In this document: positions 38,734 to 49,900 of the stretch, in pieces | How the letters are laid out: each line of letters begins with the position of its first letter | Position numbering within the stretch: the stretch's first letter is position 1 | NCBI GenBank assembly: GCA_037074765.1 | Contig: JBAMDO010000095.1 | Coordinates: 1 to 64,000 of the forward strand | Direction: 5' to 3' | From: Mansonella perstans | Taxonomy: Eukaryota; Nematoda; Chromadorea; Rhabditida; Onchocercidae | DNA: 64,000 nucleotides | Notes under the pieces: model-generated | The model's database searches: none | What the model was told of the DNA's origin: nothing | Seen by the model: the letters and a program-made list of their open reading frames with translations, nothing else | Translations under genes and position numbers: made by a program

Positions 38734-41294
38734 ACATCAACTAGCAAATAATGCATGCTAAATTTCGAGAACGTACCACCATTCCTTTTACATTCGTTTA
38801 GTTCGCACAATTAAAAAAGCATTTTCAAATATATTCTAACTTGAATACTGTAGTGCAAAATTTTTATTTTATAGCAAGTAGGCTGCTATAAGAAATGCAG
38901 AAATAGATTGACACAGCTGCAACGAGAACAACATTAATTTATTTAATCTATAAACTTCCACTCTTGCCAGTATTTTAATTGAATGAATACGAGCAATAAA
39001 TATATTTAAGAATTAATTTGGAGAATTTTTTTAGTTCTATGACAATCCGTTCACTATAAGGCTTTGATTTTCGATCTAAAGTTTTGAAAATTAATTAACA
39101 TGAGAAGTCCTGAATTTTTACAAAAATTTCGAAGTGCCAATGTAACAAGCAAAAGCTAATGAACGCTGGAGAACAACCTGCTAATTCGTTATAACAATGT
39201 TAGGAGAAAGATATAAAATACTTCCACTCAGCAAAAAATTAGAAATGCATTAATTCAAATTATACCAGCAATAAGCACTCGTGTAACTAATTATTTTACA
39301 TATTTAAATTCGAAATTGAAAATAACAAAATGACAACTAGAAAGATTTACAAAATTGACAGATCAATAATTAGGTTATAAGTTGAAAAATGCCTAGGGAA
39401 AATGCACCGAATTTTGACAATAGACTGATATTCTGAAGCCAATGCAGTGCAATGCATTTTTAAAATTTCGTTAGTAACACAGCTTTGGATGAAAAGAATC
39501 AATGCGATTCGGAAGAAGAGAACAAAAGAATTATTTCGAAAAAAAACTTATCAATATTCCAAAAAAAGATTTCTGAAAATGAATTAATTATAATTCATTT
39601 AATGCTAAAAGAAACTTCATATTTATACTAAATTTTTCAAATCTTTTAGATCTAAAATAAAAATTTACAAAATAGTTGCAATGAAAATACAAACAACACT
39701 GAAGAAATTTTGATACTTCGTTCGCTTATACTGCTCATAAAACGAACTATTTACCGCATCAACCTCTCTATTTGCGCATCATGCAACAAAAAAATGAGCA
39801 GGTTCTGAGAACTGTTAACGGAAATCAAAAAAAATATATCTAAAATCTAAATGATGTGAAAATGATCAGCATTAAAGTATGATTCAGACCGCAACTTATG
39901 TTTTTTATTATTACCTAGTAGCAAAAAAAAAGTATATATATATATATATAACCAGAATAATCCTGCAATATTGCACAATTTTTTCTTTCTTCAAATTTTA
40001 AGAATTCATCCTTCAAAATACTTATGAAATCATATTCTCAACACAACATCACTAATCGAGTATTAATAATTTAAAAAAGAATAGAAATATTTCATAGACG
40101 GAAACACTTTTAACAATTTAACTAAACAAAATAGCGCTACTTTGATGATTTTACATAATGCATTACAACAATTTCCAAGTAATATATATGACAACTGCTT
40201 TCATTGATATAATCTGATTACATCATAATAAACTTCATTGTAAATAAGAAAATTAGATAGATGCATTCGTAGTAATCACATTCATAAATCGTATTCCGTC
40301 TATGAAATATTTTCATTCTTTTTAAATCAATAACAGTTAGACTTCCCAATGTATCTCCAAATGATTCACTTCAAATAGAGTGAAGAAGAAACTGAAATTG
40401 ACACTTTTCTTTTTTCATTCTGGAAATATACATATCGTATTAAATACATATCGCTATTTTTGTTAAATTGTTAAAAGTTAAAAATCATTTGATTTTTACA
40501 ACTTGTAAAAAACGTTGCTATTTAGACGTTGTCAAATTAAATTCATTACAACTAGGATTAGCTTAATGACTATAATCAAAATGCTATGACAAAATTAGAA
40601 ATACATATAAAATGACATTTCGAAACCTAACTATTGCCTAATTATGAAGATAACTGCAGAAATTAAATCTCATAAAATAATTTAGTTTAACAAAAAAAAA
40701 AATAAAATTAGAAAAAAAGAATTGAAATCTTAAGAGCTTATGGAAGTTTCTATGATTTAGAGGTAAAATATACATATCCATTGATGGAATTATTAATGGA
40801 ATAATCGCAGGACTCATCATTTCTTAAGACCAATGACAGATTTTGTTTGATTAATTTGAATAGCACATTACTGATTGATTGATTATTCATATTAACAAGT
40901 TGAAGTTGAAAAAATTCGTAGACTGAGAACTTTTGAATTAATAATGATGACTATAATGAAATCATAGAAATTCGTGTATTTAAACAATATTTGTAATATT
41001 TGCATTTCAAAATTTTTTTAAAACAGCACATGATTTCAAATCATTTCATATCAATGTAATAAATGATACTAAGTAACACAAAAAGTGATACATGATAAGC
41101 GATATGGCGTCACCAATATTATAAAAAAGATACAAGGCTAATATGTATGAAAACGAATTCGTTCGCATATTAGAAAAATAATAATTTATAACATTATAAA
41201 TGATGGAATGGATTAATGTATGCTAGTTCTATAACTGGTACACTAAAACTGAAATAATGAAGTTTTTACTTGAAAGTGGAATTTCACAAATAAC

Positions 41295-41690
41295 ATAGTT
41301 GCAATTAGTTTGATTATAATAATCATATATGTATTATACAAACGTCTATCGAATCGCATTAATTGTGTGCTAGCGAATGAAATAAAATGAAATGAAAACG
41401 ATGCATAGTGAATAGTGGAAAATTTCAAAGAGATTAAAATTAAATTGGAAAATTTTAAATTTAAATTTTGCGAATCGCTAGATACCTGAAATTCTACAAA
41501 TTAATATAGCTGGAAATTAATCTGATTATAACGATCGAGCATGTGTAGTATCGCATCGCATTAATCGTATGCTAGCGAATGAAATAAAATGAAATGAAAA
41601 CGATGTATAGTGAATAGTGGAAGATTTCAAAGAAATTAAAATTTAACTGAAAAATTTTTAAATTAAATTTTGCAAATGGTCAAATAAAAA
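41295..41690. repeat. Tandem duplication, period about 202 bp
   Basis: Two copies, about 41295-41490 and 41497-41690. They share GCTAGCGAATGAAATAAAAT (at 41369 and 41571), the following TGAAATGAAAACGATG-ATAGTG block and the flanking GATTATAA and AATTTTAAATT stretches. Identity is highest in the central 60 bp. Non-coding; it lies about 800 bp upstream of the LLPH start. Confidence 0.75.
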
Positions 41691-42011
41691 TTAGAAGTAA
41701 AATGGATAAAATCCCGCAAATCACCAAACAATCGCAGACAACAATGCAAAGACCCAAAAGTAAAAAACTTCGTTAATTAACGTTCAGTGTTCGAAAACTT
41801 CACAAAACGACCACTTCGCTAATTCATTGCACTGTCTGGCATTCTATAATAAATACAGCAAAACTTTTTTATCCTAACTATCTAACATATTCTCTTTTAG
41901 CATGGAACTTTTTTAAAAGTAGCCTGGAATAAAATACGGATGGCCTGTTGGGAATATGAGACATTTACTGAATCTGAACTGACTGGACCGGAATGGATGA
42001 TTTCCGATTTT

Positions 42012-42165
42012 CCGAATACTGTTTCTACCGGATTTATGATAGGATTAATGTAACATATTCCGATTTAATCTAAGCAGTGTTTTTACCGGATTTATGATTG
42101 GACTAATGTAACATACTCCGATTAAATCTAAACAGTATTTTACCGGATTTATGATTTTTATCGAA
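42012..42165. repeat. 58-bp tandem repeat upstream of LLPH
   Basis: TACCGGATTTATGAT recurs at 42025, 42084 and 42141, and the intervening AATGTAACATA-TCCGATT and TCTAA-CAGT blocks are also repeated. About two and a half copies end roughly 300 bp before the LLPH start codon. Confidence 0.75.
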
Positions 42166-42461
42166 TTTATGACTAACATAATATATTTGTCAGTGAATGT
42201 GAAATTTGATTTATTAGAATGGCTAACTGTGGCGTACGCATTGCTATGAATCGAATTCTGGAAGTATGTTACATTGGTCCGGAAATATATTACGTTAGTA
42301 TTTTTGCACTTTTAGAATTGCATAAGTTGTTGCGTAATAAAACTTTACGTGAAACGTAAATGTTGATATAAGTTATCGTGTGATGTGATTTTCTTACACG
42401 TTATCTTGGCGTTTTTAGTTTACGGTCGATACTCATAGGTAAATAAACATATTTGATAGAA

Positions 42462-43863
42462 ATGGCGAAGAGTATTCGGTCAAAATCAAAGCGACGGGTA
42501 CGTGCTATTAAGCGTGAACGACTTGCACCACGTATATTGAAGCGTTTGCAGACTACTGTCTCAAATTTTGATCTTAATAAAATAAAGATGGAAATCGATA
42601 ATTCGAGTAACTTTTTTCATTTATCTTCTGTCATCTCTTAGAGCATTCTTATGATTTGTTATGAACAGAAGAGCATATCAAAATATGATTGAATTGATGT
42701 TATTGTTGTATATGATAATACTACGTATTTGCAGATTTGGTCGAGTTAGAATATGGTTTAGTTAAAGCTTTAAAATTTAGTGAGAACATATATGCACATT
42801 AAAAATAACTGTTAGAAGTAGAGGCTTAATGAAGGAGACTTGTCATAAAGCTTATTTAGCTCCATTTGCACTACAGTAATGAGGAAACTTGAGAGTAAGA
42901 TCAAGACCTAGATCAAGACCCAAACGTTTTTTATTTCCGTTGTTGAATTTCTCTGATTCGAAATCAAATTATGTTTGTTATGCTTTGCAAACTTCTTAGT
43001 TAAACAGTAATGAGCTTAGACGTTCTACTTATAGATGCTGTGTTTTTTCTCAGCAACATATGTTCTATAATTATCATTCACTTATTGCAGATTTAGCAGC
43101 TGATGATTCCGATGTCCAATTTATAAAGGTAAGTTATGTTTCGATATGTGGAATTTTTTTAAAAAACTGTTAACGAAACAGTATTTCATATGTTTTTTCT
43201 TTTTTTTTTTTCACAAATAAGAAGAACAGTCTATTGAATTTTTCTCTCCTCAAAAATGATGGGTTAATCGATGACATAGTTTGTATTAGTGAAGTTTATA
43301 TTGATCAGATGGGACATTTCACAATAGTTATGATCCATGCCAGCTAGATAAAGAAGCATTAATTTAACTTTTTAAAGTGTTTTAATCTGTTGATCATATA
43401 TGTAGAAATGAGATACAAAACGAGATCATTCTCATTACATAATAAACCTCGTGATCTAAAAAAAAAAAAAAAAAACAGTGTAAACCGAAATACTTATGTT
43501 ATATTAACATCTGTTTGTAGACAAAAGTTGATATGCGATACGTTTCGGGTTATTTGTAACGCTGTAGAGCCCTTTTTTATTCATTTCTATTTTTTTTTTA
43601 GAATTATATCATTAGTTCTTTTTCTAGGAAGAAGGAAAGCATTGTTTTTCATTCATTTCCCTTCTTCGATATAAAATAAGGTAAAAATTATTGTTTTGGA
43701 ATTTTAGATGGAAACTGATAGTGGAGGATTAAATTTGAAAACGATGAAGAAATCAGACGGTTCATATCCGACATGGTTAAGCCAAAGGAAGCTAAAGAAG
43801 AAAAAGCGTGAACAAAAAATTAAGCAAAATGCAAAAAAGAGAAAAGCTCGAAGAAATCGTTGA
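42462..43863 (+). CDS. LLPH: LLPH (LAPS18-like) nuclear/ribosome-biogenesis protein, complete
   Basis: Small, very basic nucleolar protein of the learning-associated protein family, associated with large ribosomal subunit assembly. Exons 42462-42606, 43091-43128 and 43708-43863 give 339 nt, 112 residues plus stop, close to the human length of 129. The N-terminus MAKSIRSKSKRRVRAIKRE matches the diagnostic MAKSLRSK-KRK-RA-KR start of LLPH. The third exon begins METDSG and continues SYPTWLSQRKLKKKKRE, matching METD...YPIWMNQRQRKRLKAKRE. The middle exon is short and acidic (AADDSDVQFIK). Splice phases are 1 and 0 and join cleanly. The first in-frame ATG is used; an AG at 42459-42460 could be a trans-splice acceptor but is a weak match. 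Confidence 0.92.
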
Positions 43864-43897
43864 ATTTGCACCTTTTTTTTAAATTTAGACCGTTTCA

Positions 43898-43903
43898 AAT
43901 AAA
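43898..43903 (+). terminator. Polyadenylation signal for LLPH
   Basis: AATAAA lies 35 nt after the TGA stop, which is a typical short nematode 3' UTR, followed by a T-rich stretch. Confidence 0.7.
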
Positions 43904-45440
43904 CGTGTTAACTTGCTCTTTGCATCATTTTCAAAATTTTCTGCTGGTTATTTCTGTCAGTCACTTTTAAAGTTATGTTATTTCCACAAAAATTTGCGGA
44001 CAATCCATTCGATAAGTTAAGGAAGATTCCAAGTCGGGTAATGTCAAGTTGTGACACATGTCCTTTACAGCATCGATATATATTCTTGATTTTTAAATTT
44101 AGGAATAGGAAAATACTCTAGTGATATTCGAGTTTTTTTTTCTTTTTTTTTTTTTTTAAATTGAGATAGAAATGATTAATGTTTCAAAAGTTTGAATGGG
44201 TATAAAAATGCACTAACTTTGCAAATTTAGCTTGATGCAGTACCAAAAACATTTATTATGGATGTGTTTAAATAAAAAGTAATCTGCCGTGCTCCAAAGA
44301 GTGACTGATTAAAAATTAAAAGATAAAATTATCAAAATATTTTGCTACTGCGATATCGGGTGATATTGTTGGAAACAACGTATGACAAGTTTCACTTCTT
44401 TCTTTTTTTCTAAGATATCAAAATATTTTGTTACTAATAGACGTCTGTAAAATAACCGGACACATGTGACAGATTTCACTTTTGTTTAGGCGTGTGATCA
44501 TGATTGATAAAATTATCATGAAGTTATAGTAAAGAATTATGCTACGCATGTCATCTTTTTACGATCTACATTCAGTTTCTTTGTAAAAAATGCGACAAAA
44601 TTATTTCAAACAGAATCCAGAATTAAATCTTAGAGCTGTTTTAGGAAAGTTTTCATTCAGAACAATGTTTATCTTATTACATCAATAAAATTCCAAAGTA
44701 TCATTTTATATCTGGAAGACAAATTAATTTTTCATCGTAGAATGTTCTAACTTTACTTCCTATGAGTAATTTATGTAGACTAAAAGTAGGTGAATTGATC
44801 TTTATAATTTAAAGGATTTGATTTAAAGGTTTTTTTTTTTAAAAAAAAGAAATTATTTTTATAATTAGGAAGAAATTATTGATTGCTATTGCATTAAAAC
44901 AACGATGTGACCCCGGGAAAAAAAACCAAATCGCTGATCTTTTGTGTGTTAGACAGATGTGATAACCTAATGCTTAAGTATATAGCATTACGTTTCTCAA
45001 ATGACATTTGAAATTAAGTGTCATAGAAGTTACAGTAGGAATTACAGTAGGATAATTTCATTTAATGAAAGTTCCATTGCTTTTTTTTTTGTTTTTGTTG
45101 CATGATTGATATTTATATGTTAATTATTTTAAATTAAAACCATTTTTTTACAAATTGACATCATTCGTTTTCTTTTTTTCTTTTTTTCATGATGATATTT
45201 TTCTAAATTCATTTCCAACATTCCACCACTTAAAATTCAATTGCAGTTCTCAATTAATGTTTTTTTCTGGTAGAGTTTGTTGGCAAAAATTTGTCTTTCT
45301 ATTTGAAATGATTGATTTTTATTTTTTCCTTCTTCTTTAATTCACTTTTTTAAATTACCCTTTTTTTTTGTTTTTTTTTTGTTGGAAAAATTTTTCCTCC
45401 TCATTTTCTAAATTATCTTTTGAAAAATGTTTAACATTTT

Positions 45441-45598
45441 TAAAACATTACTGCAACATGTATCAATATATGTAATATAACTGATATATATATATATATA
45501 TATATGTACGTACATGCACATAAAAACATTACTGCAACATGTATCAATATATGTATATAACTGATATATATATATATATGTACGTACATGCACATATA
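45441..45598. repeat. 81-bp tandem duplication with embedded (TA)n
   Basis: AAAACATTACTGCAACATG, a TATCAATATATGTA block, a (TA)n run and GTACGTACATGCACATA appear at about 45441-45521 and again at 45522-45598. The (TA)n lengths differ between the copies. Followed by an ACATAC-rich tract to about 45652. Confidence 0.8.
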
Positions 45599-46956
45599 AG
45601 TATATACATATACACACAATACACACATACACATACATACATATATACACAAGTGCGATCTGAAGTTTCGATGCCAATTTGAAATTCTCATCTTCGAAGT
45701 ATTTTCATTTATAGCTTATGTGATACACTGGAAGTATGAGAAGATAGATTAATGGACACGTAACGTAATCTAATCGCTTGAAGATTCCTCCGTGATACAT
45801 TCGAAATTGCAAAGATAATCTCTTAGGATAACTGCTATTGCTTTTTGACAGATGTGTCGCCTCAGTTATATTCACCTGCTATTGAAACTATCAAATGCCT
45901 TCATTTAAATTAAAATTTCAAAACGCATAAAAATGTTTTAGTTAACGTTTTATTAAATAAGTAGAAACAAATCGGATAATTTTGACTGCCAAGTATTGCT
46001 ATGAAAAGTTAAACATAACACGCTCATACGTACAGTATCATACACTATTCACTGCTTACAGTACTGATTACAATATAGAAAAGCAAGACATAACAATCAG
46101 AAGCATGAATAGCTTTAATTTTCATTTTACTTCATCTTTTCACCAAATCATTATCACATCATATAGCAAAGAATTGATGTTATAAAACATTGTGTTTTCT
46201 TTATATCGTAATGAAATGTTATTCTGGACACTGTAAGCAAATTTTTTTTAACAGGAATTCGTTTCAATATGATATTATCAAATTTTGTCCAAGGCATTTT
46301 AATGCATTATTGCTCTGTAATCGCACATCCCGCTTATTGTAACCATTTTTGTTTAAAGTTACGCATTTTAAACTACTGTAACTATCTACTGTAACCAAGT
46401 TTCGTCACAATAATTACATGTCCTGAAATACTGTAATTTACAACTACGCCTTCTTGGCTATATATAAATAATTATGTGCGTGAAATACTGTAATTAATAT
46501 CTTTCTTGACAACTAAGTGTTCTGTATATTATAAGAAATATGTCTGAATACTTCTGGATACTATAATTCAAATCTTCCCAAAAGATATATATTATTAAAT
46601 ATTGCACAATTAATTCATTTTGAGCAGTTTCAAATTTCTAAATATTATATTTGTCCTGTATTTGTGCATGTAGGTTTGCTGAATTAAATTAAATGCAGTT
46701 AGAATTAGGAAAATAAACTTGAAATATGATACAATGATAGTATATGAATGTGTATATTTAACTGAGTTTAAGTTATATTTCAAATTGTGTGGTGATAGAA
46801 TGACTAGCTCTGGCTGAATAGATGCTTAAGTGATAAGTGAATGAGGGAGAGAGAGAGAGAAAAAAAGCTTTAAACTTTAAAGCAAGAAAACTTTCAGTTG
46901 TGATGTGATACTGATGGATGATTTGTGTTGATCCCTGTTGATTTCGATATATACAA

Positions 46957-49900
46957 ATGTACTACTCCAGCATTCACTTCGTCCTCTTTCATCTTCTCTC
47001 CTACAATATCAATATTTTTGCGGATGAAATTACTTCAAGTACTGCCAAAAAATGGATTATATACTATCCACATCAATTTGATCGAAGTAAGTAAATGAAA
47101 CATTATCATCATTTCTTTTTGCTTTTACATTTATCATTGCTTCTGCCTTTGCTTGCAGTGAAATTATTCGATGAATAAGTTTGGGATGGTAAAAAAGATA
47201 TCATAAGATCAGATCCTTATTGATTTTTAATAAGCATTGTTAAATTATCTGAACAAAAACATCTGATAATTAATTATAATTATGTATTGATAATTAATTA
47301 CTATTATGTATCTGCAATATTTTTGTAGCATAAGAACAATATAGCATAAGTTTTTGTTAAAATTAATAAATTGACTTAATTTTTTTCTTATTAAATATGC
47401 AATCTATAATTAATTTTAATCAGGTCTTTTTACTACTTTACTTTAACCACTAAACTTATTTTCATCAATTTACAATAAATAATTTTACATTCATTATTGG
47501 ATGTGTAAAATCATAGATAATTATTCATTTTTAAGATTGAAATATAGAACATTAAAGAAGTTCATTTTCTTGTAATAATGAACAAATATTTATTGATGAT
47601 AAGCGAGAGTGATAACGATGATGGTGATAATGATGAATTATGCATGAACAAATATTTATGTAAATTGATGAAAATAAATTTAGTGGCTGAAATAAAGTAT
47701 AAAAAGAACTGATGAAAATTAATTATTGATTGTATATTTAACAAGAAAAAAATTAAGTCAATTTATTAATTTTAACGAAAACTTATGTTATACTGTTCTT
47801 ATGCCACAAAAATATTGCAAATACACACTAATTAGTTTTTATTGAGTGATAGATGATAGATAGTGATGATGATGACAGTAATGATATTTGATAGTGATAA
47901 TGTGACGATGATAATGATAATGATTTTCTTGTGACGATGAACGAATATTTACTGGTGATAAATGATAGTGATGATAATGATGATAGCGATGAATTATGCA
48001 CGGACAAATATTTATTGGAATAAGTGATGGGTGATAGATAGTGGTGATGATGACAATGATAATAAATTTCTTTTAACGATGAAAGAATACTTATTGATGA
48101 TAAGTGAAAATGATAATGTAATAATTTTATACATAAAATAAATTTGAGATATTAACGACTTTTCTACTTAATTGTTTTATTAATTAAAAATTATAAACAA
48201 TTTTTTTTCCTTTCTCCTATTCTTGCAGGAATTTCGCTAGTAATAAACTCATTATTAGTTACTACTATTAATTAAAAAAGTAGATCAAATTCATCATAAT
48301 TACTGTAGGAAATTCATCAAAAATGTTTAGGTATAACTTTCAAATTATTACCTGATGAAATATAACATATTTTTTTATTGTTCAAATTACCTATCATTTC
48401 TTTTAATAATTATGATAAATTTATCTGCTCCAGCTTTCAATGATAATTCAGTGAATTGGTTTAATGGAAAATTTTAAATCATCCATATGATGAAAATTTT
48501 TTTCAGGTCAAATATGCTATACGTTAAAATGTTCAACGGATGAGCTATGCGTTGTAAACGAGAAAACAGCACGTTGCGTGAAAAACGATAAACTTCATAA
48601 CGTGTACGTCATTAATCATTTTTTCATTTAATTTACAGAACTTATTTTGTTTACATGAATGAGAAGAATACAAAGCAAATTAATTATTTAAACGATCCGT
48701 TTAAATGATAATCCATTTATTATTAAATAGCAGTAGTGAAGGAATAAATAGTGTGGTGAATATTTAAAAAGAATTGATTTGAGTGATCATTTATCGAGTA
48801 ATTAATGATTTGAATAGTTTATGATTAAATTGCTTAAATCAAAATATCAAATTGATAATTATTAAAAAAAACATGTAAAAAGTTGCTCGCAATGTTGAAA
48901 ATTATCATTAATTTTATCATTTGATGTATGTATCTACAATAGTGAAATGATTATTATCATTATTATTGCTTTCTTAATTCCAATTAACCTATATTAATTA
49001 ATTTTTAAATCATTTCATATTTCTCAGGCATCCAATTGCTTTTGTTTTGTTTTTGTTTTAGAACTAAAATTTTAATTTAACTCCATTCATTAGCTTGATT
49101 TGGTTTTAGTTATAATTTATCAAGTATGAATAATAAATAGTGGTAAAAATGACTTTAGTAATTAAATGTCAGAAATAATATTTTTTTTTTTACAGAGATG
49201 GTACTCATGTTGATTTTGCCACTGGTAAACTAATTCATCATAATGATACTGAGGTGATTATGATTGTTGTTGCAAAAAATACATGTTGATATTTGGCAAC
49301 TTTTTAATGATCAAGTTATTAGTAATGCCAATAACTTGATTTTAATGATCAAGTTATTGGTAATGATTAATAGTTAATTAATCAATCTGGTATTTGTATT
49401 TCTTAGATTTTTTTCTGTATATTTCTTAGATTCTACTTAATCATCTCAATGTTATGATGAAGCATTTTTTTTTTCAGGAGACAAATCGTTTCAGGGCAGG
49501 TCGTATGAAATCACGACACAAGCACAGACATTTACCACGACATTATGAACATATCGAAACTGCAAATTACGGTATTCTTTGTTTGGCATAACTTTGACAA
49601 TACTTTTGAATAGTTCTAAAAGATGAGAGTGAAAATTTAGACATAAAAATAGATTGACATGAAAATTCCTGCTTATTTAAATTTCTTTTAAAAATTTTTC
49701 GAAATTAATCACAGACAATATCACAGACACACACATCTTTTAATCTCAGACACACATATCCTTCTAATCTATTTCATTAATTTTTCTAGTCTAACTCAAT
49801 TTTTTGACTTATTGCGTGAACAAGTTATAAACGAGTTACATGAACAAGTACGATAAAAAAAAATTCCGAAGCAGGAAGTTTTAACTAAAAGTTTTTTAGG

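Larger units (their letters stand above)
38721..42461. other. Gene-free interval between divergent RRBP1-like and LLPH genes
   Basis: About 3.7 kb that should include both promoters. I see no exons. A (TA)n tract lies at 39933-39949, and the right half holds a 202-bp tandem duplication and a 58-bp tandem repeat, both listed separately. Confidence 0.6.
43864..46956. other. Gene-free interval upstream of testican
   Basis: About 3.1 kb between the LLPH stop and the testican start, both on the plus strand. No credible exon. It holds the 81-bp duplication at 45441-45598 and two clusters of TACTGTA/TACAGTA. The testican promoter is presumably in its right part; a GAGA tract lies at 46847-46862, about 95 bp before the start codon. 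Confidence 0.6.

Noticed and set aside
45408..45691. Two overlapping minus-strand frames rich in Tyr, Ile, Cys and Val
   Set aside because: They translate the (TA)n and ACATAC repeats and the 81-bp duplication; no splice sites or gene context.
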